NCBI GenBank assembly: GCA_013339895.1
Contig: JABACO010000010.1
Coordinates: 1,728,788 to 1,792,787, forward strand
Direction: 5' to 3'
Source of the DNA: Ephydatia muelleri
Taxonomy: Eukaryota > Porifera > Demospongiae > Spongillida > Spongillidae
DNA: 64,000 nt
Shown: positions 41,401 to 49,053 of the stretch, piece by piece
Numbering within the stretch: position 1 is the first letter of the stretch
Layout: every line of letters starts with the position of its first letter
Made by a program: the position numbers and the translations under genes
The notes under the pieces: generated by a model
What the model was told of the DNA's origin: nothing
What the model saw: the letters and a program-made list of their open reading frames with translations, nothing else
Database searches by the model: none

Positions 41401-41755
41401 CATTTTCAAAACGCTGAATGTAGTAATCCCATTCCTCGATGTTGTTGTCAAACCTGTCAAATCTAAACCTCCGCATCGCCTCTTGTACCGCTTCAGCCAT
41501 TTCCACTCTCGTCGCTAATGTAGCGACCCCGCCAATACTATATGAACAACGTTGACAACTAACAATGATGCTCACACTTACAATTCCTAATTCAAGCCCA
41601 CCCCCCCCGATACTGTATGTCTCTATATATACATATAGTTATTATTCCACAAAATGAGTTACGTCCAAGCTCTCCTCCTATCCAGTCTCCTATATACTCA
41701 CCACATGATCACGAACAACTCAATGATGAACATGAGGCATCTTGCAGCTACTAGC
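35418..41755 (+). CDS. Companion protein of the CACTA-like element, Pro-rich repeats, interrupted by Gypsy 2
   Basis: Exon 1 is 35418 (ATG) or more likely 35454 (ATG, MSSIRFHPYSS) to 35918. It is Ser/Thr-rich, then carries three 21-residue repeats rich in PPPLPSHP, then a helical region (LTSIKSSLEELRKEHSTHKD). Exon 2 starts at 35972 (DDLLTEVGTLYCNTLTRLPD) and runs in frame to a stop at 36209; a GT-AG pair at 36049-36090 could be an intron. Later blocks read GHKPCEMYLNLRSSEF (~36260) and TFKHFTQWLKDEFHGQQPTD (~36480), reaching the Gypsy 2 LTR at 36586. The same frame resumes after the LTR at 41652 (PSSPPIQSPIYSPHDHEQ) and stops near 41755. I recognise no domain. Its place, head-to-head with the transposase, suggests a tnpA-like DNA-binding partner (inference). 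Confidence 0.55.
35584..35772 (+). repeat. 63-bp coding tandem repeat, three copies
   Basis: Three almost identical 63-bp copies encode S/T-S-S-S-A-I-R-A-N-G-A-I followed by PPPLPSHP. Near-identity at DNA level indicates recent duplication. Confidence 0.95.
36586..36718 (-). repeat. 3' LTR of Gypsy element 2
   Basis: 133 bp. Differs from the other LTR at two positions, G/A and C/T transitions near 36662 and 36681. Confidence 0.93.
36731..41575 (-). pseudogene. Gypsy 2 Gag-Pol, frameshifted and integrase split
   Basis: Piece 1 (41575-38981): gag; zinc knuckles at residues ~248-282 (CFRCGHPRHGRGQSC, CRACNGPDHFARVC); protease with LYDPGAARSVI, i.e. D-P-G where D-T/S-G is expected; RT with VYIDDIIVGG. 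A perfect 10-bp duplication (GTGCCTCCTT at 39051-39060 and 39061-39070) shifts the frame at the start of RNase H. Piece 2 (39120-38218): rest of RNase H (KDNVIADALSRLP), the H2C2 zinc domain (HEGHPGIGSMRALARIYVWW, C-H-S-C) and the start of the integrase core (HIDYAGPFERKYWLVFIDAY). A ~660-bp insert follows. Piece 3 (~37555-36731): VPKIIVSDNGTQF, STPYHPKTNGLAERAVRTFK (integrase D and E) and a basic tail ending in YDKYLVYPELK. Not functional. Confidence 0.92.
37556..38217 (-). other. Foreign ~660-bp segment inside the Gypsy 2 integrase
   Basis: Interrupts the integrase between QSTQNE and TIETIGQL. GTATGA occurs at both borders (~37556 and ~38211), perhaps a target duplication. On the - strand a 155-codon open stretch (37961-37494) includes a thrice-used LCKD/LCGD motif, a very basic region (RKRIMGRKIYKRRRR) and no known domain. 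It is preceded by a GT-AG-like pair (donor near 38030, acceptor near 37975). The ends share ACTGGxCACxTG as a weak inverted pair. Origin unknown: a small transposon or a captured gene piece. Confidence 0.5.
41519..41651 (-). repeat. 5' LTR of Gypsy element 2
   Basis: 133 bp. The long pol frame opens inside it, but the first ATG (MAEAVQEAMRRF) is just downstream at ~41500. Confidence 0.93.
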
Positions 41756-41869
41756 AATAGTAAAATCTGAACAATACATCTTCCATGAACCATGAATCAT
41801 TGATTTGCTGTTCCAATTTTATGCAATCCATATTTGGATATCAAACTCATTGGTAATAAAAATCCATTC

Positions 41870-42113
41870 CATGTATGGTATTGCCACATCTGATACAGAA
41901 ATGGTAACAGTTACGATACATATATGTACTTACATGTATGATACAAACTGTAGTATATGTATCAGAATGTGGGCACATTCTGTTACAATATGTAAGAACA
42001 TGTATGTATCAGGATATTGGTTGCTATCATAGCTGACCCAAGATGTTGAACAGTTATGATACAGTTTGTTATAGTATACATATATGTTCCAAAGCTGTAA
42101 CAATTTGGTTGTG
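41870..42113. repeat. Right subterminal repeats of the CACTA-like element
   Basis: GATACATATATGTACTTACA, ATACAAACTGTAGTATATGT and GTTATGATACAGTTTGTTAT-type motifs mirror those at 31503-31760. It ends in CAATTTGGTTGTG, the complement of the left TIR. Confidence 0.75.
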
Positions 42114-42246
42114 TACCCATGTTCTGCACGTGATGCGTTACTTAAATTAAAAACAAATAAAAATTAACTGCTGCAGGCGCTCGTATGTCCGCGCGCACGT
42201 GTTACGATTGCACAACGCGCGATTAATAGATACAAAAGGGACTAGG

Positions 42247-42358
42247 AAATTTAATGCCATTTCAAGAGATTGCCAGCATTTCAATGCCTTTTCAATAAAA
42301 TCATCGAAATTAATACCTTTTCAATAAAATACACCAATTTAAGACCTTTTCAATATAG
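42247..42358. repeat. ~30-bp degenerate tandem repeat
   Basis: Four drifting copies around TTTAATGCCTTTTCAATAAA separated by ATCATCGAA/ATACACCAA spacers. Borders the THAP gene. Confidence 0.7.
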
Positions 42359-42359
42359 C

Positions 42360-42888
42360 GTGGGAACACTGGTGCATGTACTTCTACATCTTGGACAGTG
42401 TATTCTCCCGTTTGCGTCTCAGCATCAAGGAGAGCTGGAAAACCTGTTTGAGTGGCATGGTCAATCATAGGCGGCCTAGCGCCAGTTTGTGTCCAATTAT
42501 CAACCAAAAGAACGAAACGACGTACATTTACAACTGCAACATCCCTTTTGACATGCCTTTCAAATCGTTTCAATTGTTTGTCCGCTTTATCAGTTGCATT
42601 AAACTTAGTAGGTACATAATCAGGGTGGAGTACATCGTGGGATGGCTTGCCTGCATGCGTTTAGTAAGACTAGTAAATAACACGGGAGCATTTATTTCTT
42701 TAGTACTTACCATGTACGAAATGTAAACAGCAAAGTCTAGTTGACGCATTCGGTAGCCAATCTTTTCTTCCAACGGCGGCAGTCCATAGTTTTCTTTGCT
42801 TCGAATCTGTTGGGAAGCGAAACAGCTTCATTCCTGTAGATTTTTTGTACCTCGAAGTACATCCGAACGCGCAGCAACTAGACGGCAA
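42360..42888 (-). CDS. THAP-domain protein, 5' part of a THAP-type element gene
   Basis: Exon 1 (42888-42711) starts MPSSCCAFGCTSRYKKSTGM and continues KLFRFPTDSKQRKLW, then CCLHFVHG. A 60-bp GT-AG intron (42710-42651) follows, and exon 2 from 42650 begins KPSHDVLHPDYVPTKF. Together these give the full THAP pattern: C-x2-4-C, the FPxD...W segment, C-x2-H, and the conserved HPDYVP. Downstream is a Lys-rich linker and two WTQTG/HATQTG/AETQTG motifs of the kind found after THAP domains in transposase genes. Nothing resembling a catalytic core follows; the frame runs into the tandem repeat at 42247-42358. Probably a truncated THAP transposase rather than a host THAP gene. Confidence 0.75.
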
Positions 42889-43361
42889 TATAGAGATACG
42901 TAGAGAGCTGATTCAAATCAATGCTTATTTGCCCTACAGCGCGGTACGTTTTTTACGCCCACGCATGCAAAGGGCTATATTTGACCCCGATTATGAACTC
43001 ATTAAAAACACGCGACCCGTCTCTACCAAGACTCCCGACGAACGGATCGTTTACCTTGTTATGGCAATCGAACTAGAAGTCAAAAGTGAGCAGTTTCGTT
43101 TTTGTTTTATGTCACAGAACCGCGCGGTTGTTGAGAACAAAAGGGTACTGCCCGTCCTCGTACCCGGTCCGGAACAATCCTCCTCCTTCTTGCGGGCTCA
43201 TAACTCGGGATAGGAACACTTTTAAACGATGAAAACTTCACCACTAGATTCAGAATCGGTCGGAAGGGGTTCCTTGATGATTTATACTTTGGTACAGAAT
43301 CGACTATACGGCCTGATAACTTGTGTGACGTAATTACGATATATAGAAATTAAGGCATCTG

Positions 43362-43369
43362 TATAAATA
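43362..43369 (+). promoter_or_regulatory. TATA box
   Basis: TATAAATA lies 90 bp upstream of the ATG at 43452. Confidence 0.45.
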
Positions 43370-43451
43370 GCACACAATAGAGAAAACTCTTTGGTGATTC
43401 AATCGTCGTTTGGTGTGAAACGTTTTTGTTAGTGAAGTTGTTTTTATCAAA

Positions 43452-43856
43452 ATGTCTTCACGTCAGAAAAAGGAACGAGCGAAACGACGTGCGAGATACC
43501 TTGAAGTTCGAGACGACGTTTTAGACTCGGCACGGGCATCCTACAATGCAGACCCAGAAAAGAAACGGACCGCTCAACGCGAAAGCTATAAAGCAGACCC
43601 AGAAAAGAAACGGTCCGCTAAACGCGAAAGTTATCAAGTAGACCCAGAAAAGAAACGGTCCGCTAAAAGGAAACATTATTGGGAGAGTCCTGAACGTGCT
43701 CGCTTGGCGAAGAGAGTGTGGTCTGAGAAGGTTAAGCGTAGTACCCTGCAAAACCAACGAGGCCATCGAAGAAAAACTACCGACAAAGTTATTCAAAGGT
43801 ATGTAAATGTAGTAACCTGCACATTACCTTACATATTAAGCTTGGTTTGCATGTGA
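43452..43856 (+). CDS. PEKKR-repeat protein (5' exon)
   Basis: ORF from ATG 43452: a highly basic protein starting MSSRQKKERAKRRARYLEVR. It then carries three to four 14-residue repeats of the form (A/V)DPEKKR(S/T)A(K/Q)RESY, a variant W-E-S-P-E-R-A-R-L-A-K-R copy and another basic segment. The repeat unit is 42 bp. GTATGTAAATG at 43800 is a good donor, so the last ~18 codons may be intron. Similar DPEKKR-RESY repeats occur in N-terminal parts of multi-domain proteins linked to mobile elements in sponges and cnidarians (general knowledge, not checked). No downstream exon is recognised before the CACTA fragment. Function unknown; probably DNA or RNA binding. Confidence 0.6.
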   Translation: MSSRQKKERAKRRARYLEVRDDVLDSARASYNADPEKKRTAQRESYKADPEKKRSAKRESYQVDPEKKRSAKRKHYWESPERARLAKRVWSEKVKRSTLQNQRGHRRKTTDKVIQRYVNVVTCTLPYILSLVCM

Positions 43857-44366
43857 CATTAGCTGAAACGTTGCGTCAGCGTTGCCTTTTTTCAATGTCG
43901 TTATGTAATGTTAGAAGAAACTATAGTTCTATTCCATAGGCCTATCAGCATGCATCATGCATGCAGTTATTGTTTGAACTTTCTAGTGCAATATGACGCA
44001 ATGTTCTAATCCTATACACCAACAACTTTCTCGTTAGAGAAAGTTTTTATTTACTTGTGATAAATAGCATCACATGATGGGCAAACTACAAATAGTTCAA
44101 ATTGTGGAACTTTGAGATTAATAAACTTCTGACAGCCTTTTAAACTTTTAGGACACATTTCCCACAGGTTAAAGGAAGTCTGCCACCTTTTCCAAGAAAC
44201 TTGAAAAAAATGTTCAAGAATTTAACAAGCATAGATATAGCTCTATTGGATATTCCAAAAGCAAACTGCCACATAATAATAAAAGTTAAAAGTTAAAAGA
44301 ACTTTTTACTGGCTGATTATCTTGCATTCTTGCCACATCCTTTACAAGGGACAATTAAATGCCGAT

Positions 44367-47101
44367 CAGTGTTGCCGCGATATATTGCGATTTAAATGTT
44401 ATATCGCGATTAACGATTTATCGCGATTAATGATGCTGTCAATCGCGATTAAAGTATGCGGACGTTAACGGAAAAGTATACGGAAAATGTAGGGCATGGT
44501 TTGTTTCTTAATAGAACTAGTTTGAATCATATCACATGTAAATTCACTCTATTGTCATCTTGAGCTTTTATGGCTATATGCTACAGAAATTTAGAGTTTT
44601 TCTTAAGAAAAATGCATTTACTGAGCCAATTTGGCAAAAGTCTCCATCTTTTTTTCTGTAATATATTTTTTGCCATAGAAAATACTCTTTTTGACGGAGC
44701 TGTAGATGCTGGAATCGCCAAATACTTTCTTGCGAGCTTGGAAATAATCGGAAAAGATGTTTCATGACATTTCCACCACGTCAAAGGATCATCTTTGCGA
44801 AAGTTTATTTCCACCTCCTTCCAGTATCTCTGCATCTCATCATCTATGTCGTCATCAAGAGCATGAACCGCTTCTTGTTCAGTATTGTCTGAGCAGCCAA
44901 ACAATACATTGAAATCATCATCTGCTTCAGTGGCTCTGCGTTTGGCTGGTGGCTCTATAACATCAGGATCTAAAGTGATTATGGCACCTGCTCCTGCTGT
45001 GTCTGCATTAGGATGTGAAATTGCAAACATTTCACTGCGCAGCTGATCAATAATGGTTTGCTTGTTTGTAGCATTCCACAATAAACTTTTATGGCCTGGG
45101 TGCGTTATAGCCCCCATACCTAGCAAGATGTCTGTGCGGTCCCATCGTGCTCGCATGTCTTTAAGAATGAACGATCGTACATTCTGCACAACTGAAGGAA
45201 GGTTGCCCCAGCTAGATTGAAGCTGCCAGTGAATGGGGTGTGAATGGCTTTGCAAACCATCAAGCAAAGTAGTTATGTAGTGAGAAACACATCCAAGATT
45301 AGGGTACTTCTCTCCTTGCAAGAAGTCTGTGGCAATCTGAAATGGTTTCAAAAATACACACAGCTTCTCAGCAGCCACTGCTCAGAAGTTGGAATTAAAT
45401 TTGCATATTTACTTTCCTGCAACACATGATTAATTGCCTCCTTCCCTAGCACACAACGCTGGAGCATATAAAAAGTTGAGTTCCAATGCGTGCATACATC
45501 CTTGATAAGTTTAAGGCCATGTTTGCGACCACTTAAAACATTGGTTGGATCAATTTCTTCTTCATTGTCACTACATTCTTCATCCCCAGATTTATCTGAA
45601 TCAATGATCAACAGCTCAGGACTATGCTGTCTCTTCTTCAATGCATCTAGCAACATCGGGCTGTTATTGATGGTTGTTGTAATGGTTCTAAACAGACAGA
45701 CTAAAGCATAAGCAGGAGTGCTCTTCTCCTTCAAAATATACAAGAACATATAAATTACTCATGAATGTTTTCGAACCATCTTTACCTCTAAAGAGTTCTT
45801 GATGAGAGTAGAAGTTTATGGCAAGCACATCTCACTTGCTCCTCACTAACACCTTCTTCAATGAGTAGTTGCACAGCTGCTATGAAGTTAGCCCCCTGAT
45901 CTGTTGAAATTGAATCCAATCTGTTCTCAAGCATGAATTCAACATTCACCAAGTCCTTCACAACAGATGCTATTTCTTCTGCAGGGTGTGACACTGTAAC
46001 AGCAGTCAAATAAAATCCATATCACCGTTAAGAAACTGAATATTTACCATTGCTGATTGACACACCAAGAACACAGGACATCATTCTCCACTCTGCATCA
46101 AGCCAATGTGCAGTCACAGCCACATAAGAATCACCTGTACGCATTGTAGCAGCATCAGTAGTTATTGAGACAGAAGTTGCACTGGCCAACAAGACTTTCA
46201 TCTATATACAGAAAGAAAAAAAGAATCAGTAGACTCTGACCTATATATGTATAAAGAACTTGTACAAAACTAACCTTACTCAACACCATATCATACTGAG
46301 CATCTATTAGTTCAGTAACTTTGGTTCGATGTGGTGGAATATATGTACCATTAGAGATGAACTCTAATAGCTCACGGATCTCTGCACTATCCATAAGAGC
46401 GGGTGGTAGTAGATTAGCTGTAAGTGCTTTAACCAACAACTCGTTAGCTTTCACTAGCTTCTCTCCTCTCATAGCTCCTTGTGGTTGAGCTTTACACACA
46501 TATTTATCAATGGATGGAGCAGCTGTAGCTGTAGGTGCACATGTAGCTTTAGCAGCAGATGAAGCAGTTGTTGTACTGATAAAAATCTTGCTAGTGCTAC
46601 AGGTACTGCTGGTGCCTTCGTTCTGACAGCTGCTACATTGAACATACAATTTCAGATAATTTTCATACTATGAACAATTTGATTTTTAAAGGGCTTACTC
46701 TTTGCCTTCTGAAGACAAGTCTATTCTATGGGCAGACTTCAAGTGATACCTCATGTTGGTAGAGTTGTTGTCATGTCTTGATACCCATTTGTAGCACTTC
46801 AAGCACACAACCCAGGATGAATTTAGAGCCTTCTTATGTATCCCAAAATATTGCCATGCTGAACTTCTATGCGCAGTACGATCCACACTAACCACGTCCT
46901 CTTTTTGTGGCAAGTACATAGGTTTAGCTTCTTTCTTTGACATCGCCATCGCTCTGATCACACTTACGTAAGGTTTATTGATGTTTATTTAAAATTATTA
47001 ATGATTATTGTATCGCCGATTAAATATCGCGATTAAATGCGTATATCGCGATTATCGTGATTAAAACGATTATGGGCAAGTACTTAATCGTGGCAACACT
47101 G
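44367..47101. mobile_element. BED-hAT element B
   Basis: TIRs are CAGTGTTGCCGCGATATATT (left) and ...TCGTGGCAACACTG (right). The 8-bp flanks ATGCCGAT / ATGTCGAT agree at 7 of 8. Subterminal ATATCGCGATTA repeats at both ends (44380-44460, 47000-47095). 2.7 kb; same family as element A. Confidence 0.93.
44581..46961 (-). pseudogene. BED-hAT B transposase, nearly complete
   Basis: Exons on -: BED finger 46945-46705 (SSAWQYFGIHKKALNSSWVV, C-L-K-C, NNSTNMRYHLKSAH), 46640-46270 (GTYIPPHRTKVTELIDAQYD), 46200-46050, 46009-45788 (DSISTDQGANFIAAVQLLIE), 45735-45400, then 45378-44581. The C-terminal hAT dimerisation domain is complete (DPLTWWKCHETSFPIISKLA, RKYLAIPASTAPSKRVFSMA). One single-base frameshift lies at ~45375 in the EQWL-AAEKLC segment, shown by element A, which is in frame there. 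Otherwise the exons are open. A short ACACT-to-AG gap and GT-AG introns separate the blocks, as in copy A. Confidence 0.85.
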
Positions 47102-47790
47102 ATGTCGATTAACATCAAGCTATAATTATTTACAAGTATTAGGTACTACCTCATTTTCTGATTCTGAACTTGAAGTATTATCTAAACTCTGATCAGTTTG
47201 TCCTCCTTCCTAAAATATAGGGGAGGAAAAGTTTTTAATAAAACGTAGGAGTTGGCAATTGACTAACATACCAGAAATTGCAGCTCCACGTCATCTGTAC
47301 AGGAGTTATCAGAAGCACTAGATGAAGCTTAACTACTAAGAAATGGATCTGCATCTAAAAATTCGTTTCCAGAACAACGATCTGTGAATGACATCACTTA
47401 GTTTCAACAAAAGGAGTCAAATTTTTATTTAGTCAATTTAAGGGAATTCCTATAACTATAGCTCTGAATCAGTTACAGGGCAAGTTGGTCACAATACTTG
47501 GAGAAACGACGCAACCACCCACGGGCAAAGTGAGTGCTAAATATACAATCGTGTGTCATATCCCTCTTGCCTCCAGCGCTAGCTATACCTCGAGGGCTAC
47601 GCATGCATCGGTGTACCGCGTGCACCTTTATGATTGTACATACCTTCCACAGAAAGCTGCTGTTTAGCATGAAGAAGTTTACCCTATCAGCTTTGGATGA
47701 CGATTTTACTAACATTTGATGTTCAAAAAATGTAGATCTACACACGTATTCCCCACAGTGGTGACAGTAACATCGCTTGCCGCTCATTTT

Positions 47791-48037
47791 TGGATTTGGA
47801 AAGGAGGTTACTTATTACGTGACCATGACGTCAATAACAGTGAGGACAGTACCGTGCGGTAGCGTTCGTCGATTACTATTCGTACATACACGGGCACCGT
47901 CACTAAATGTTTCCGTGACATTTACGTAGAAGTCCGTCATGTTCGAAAGAGACGGAGCACCGTTGCAACCCGTCTCCGGATAGCGGTTTCGCTGTGTTAG
48001 CTCCTCTGTTGTGGCCAGGGGGCAGCACAGTCTCAGC
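47791..48037. other. No gene seen
   Basis: Unassigned sequence of mixed composition between the CACTA fragment and the Polinton-like cluster. No repeat ends recognised. Confidence 0.5.
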
Positions 48038-48157
48038 TTATACTGCCACTTTATCTAAATATTTATATTCTGGCAGTATGTGACAATCGACACACTTTGG
48101 TGTCACCATGTCACATGTATATCTGCCACAAGTATTACAATATAAATGAACACTCAT
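48038..48157 (-). CDS. Small zinc-ribbon protein, 39 aa
   Basis: ORF ATG 48157 to TAA 48038. Sequence starts MSVHLYCNTCGRYTC and continues with C-V-D-C-H: a C-x2-C...C-x2-C ribbon in 39 residues. It lies on the same strand as the DNA polymerase and TRAF-like gene, 80 bp beyond the last coding trace of the latter. No homologue recognised. It could be a late gene of the Polinton-like element or a chance ORF; the paired C-x2-C spacing argues for a real product. Confidence 0.4.
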   Translation of the reverse strand: MSVHLYCNTCGRYTCDMVTPKCVDCHILPEYKYLDKVAV

Positions 48158-48237
48158 TATGCCTGCGCAGGTAATAATTCTATATATAGAAATATACATG
48201 TCTCTAATTTTAGGAGTTGCACCCAAGATACACGATT

Positions 48238-49050
48238 TTAGGGGTTGCACCCCTAAGACCCACAATAGTTAGTTCATCCGCGTCAGATGATGAGCATGTC
48301 TCAGTTTCTTCAACAACACCCCTTATATAGACCGTGTCATGTGCTGCGAACTTGCAAAGCTTCTCTAGACTCAAACATGTGAATACTTGTATGTCACCGG
48401 AACATGCGGTTGCGGTGACTTCATAGATCTCGCCTCCATGTCTAGTTATATGGGGTGCTCTGTGCTTCCGGTGGGCGGAATGATGGTCACAGTACTGTTG
48501 AACTCCAAGGGCCAGGGTAACAAAGCATCGTGCTCGCCGTGATTTAACATTAGAAAGATTCTCATGCTGCCCTGTCTTGGATTGATGAGCGCACCCAAGT
48601 TGTACCTGTAACCATATCTGAAATAAAAAAATATTTATTACAAACCCTCCGAGTTTATCTAACTTACCTGCCACTGTAAAATGGAATTGAGAAGATTTCT
48701 TTGCCAGAGTAGTATGCATCTGACAGATCTTTTTTAGCAGGGTCTTCCATGAACAAAGTGCTGATAGGGTGAACATTCCAAATTAGTGAGCCGTCATAAG
48801 ATGTGCCACGTAGCACTCTTAGCTCTATTTCATGCCGCTTCAAACTGCTTCGTATATTGGCTGTCTCGTTGCGCATTAATTCGAGTTGCCTTCGCAATTC
48901 TTTGTTTTCGCTCTTTAATGCTAATATGGCTGGTGTCTCTTCTAAAGGCAATTGCCTTACAATCACCTGTGTTTCTGGTATTGCCTCTGGTGCTTCTTCG
49001 CCAACAGTTTCAGGTCTCTCGCCCAGCCAGTAACGCTTGAAGCAGAACAT
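48238..49050 (-). pseudogene. Coiled-coil + TRAF/MATH-domain gene beside the DNA polymerase
   Basis: ATG at 49050, two bases after the polymerase stop. Residues ~40-85 form a coiled coil (LALKSENKELRRQLELMRNE, RSSLKRHEIELRVL). A MATH/TRAF domain then starts: GTSYDGSLIWNVH, then GKEIFSIPFYSGR at 48664. After a 55-bp GT-AG intron (48663-48617 region) the next exon reads YGYRYNLGALINPRQGSMRI, FLMLNHGEHDALLPWPLEF. In another frame it continues to LEKLCKFAAHDTVYIRG (~48330), the normal last strand of a MATH domain. So a frameshift lies near 48480-48500. Coiled coil + MATH is the architecture of TRAF-type trimers, without RING or zinc fingers. Acquisition of a host TRAF gene by the element is the likely reading. 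Confidence 0.72.
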
Positions 49051-49053
49051 TTT

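Larger units (their letters stand above)
36586..41651 (-). mobile_element. Gypsy element 2 (LTR retrotransposon, broken)
   Basis: LTRs are 36586-36718 and 41519-41651, 133 bp each, with two substitutions between them (131/133). Ends are TGTAGC...CCACA on +. A purine tract (GGGGGAGAAA on -) adjoins the left LTR. Flanking 5-mers ACAAG and AAATG agree only partly, so a target duplication is not claimed. It splits the Pro-rich gene of the CACTA-like element. Confidence 0.93.
31503..42113. mobile_element. CACTA-like two-gene transposon, split by Gypsy element 2
   Basis: The ends are CACAGCCAAATTGT (31503) and the complement of CACAACCAAATTGT (to 42113), with TA repeated on both sides (31501-31502, 42114-42115). 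AT-rich subterminal repeats built on GATACAxATATGTxAC and TACATATATGT fill both ends. Two genes point outward from a shared centre at ~35.41 kb: a transposase to the left and a Pro-rich companion to the right. Without Gypsy 2 (36586-41651) the element is ~5.5 kb. It landed just after ATGGGTA of the ERGFS hAT-like gene. Confidence 0.8.
44030..47790 (-). pseudogene. CACTA (tnp2-type) gene fragment split by BED-hAT B
   Basis: N-terminal exon near 47787-47700 (MSGKRCYCHHCGEYVCRSTF..H), a zinc-type start. Acidic Ser-rich exons at ~47390-47310 (with an in-frame TAA) and 47211-47152 (SLDNTSSSESENE). After the hAT insertion, ~44366-44040 contains an IVPCKGCGKN segment and, near 44120, KFINLKVPQFELFVVCPSCD followed by A-I-Y-H. 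That matches the VVCPxC-x-x-x-Y block of tnp2 CACTA proteins. Multiple stops. The remainder of the protein, including the D-W-F-Q-P core, is missing here. Confidence 0.6.

Noticed and set aside
36581..41656. 5-bp target duplication for Gypsy 2 (ACAAG / AAATG)
   Set aside because: Only three of five bases agree; boundaries rest on the LTR pair alone.
42845..43213. 122-codon + strand ORF
   Set aside because: Overlaps the THAP exon on the opposite strand at its start, no motif, no splice or promoter support; probably chance.
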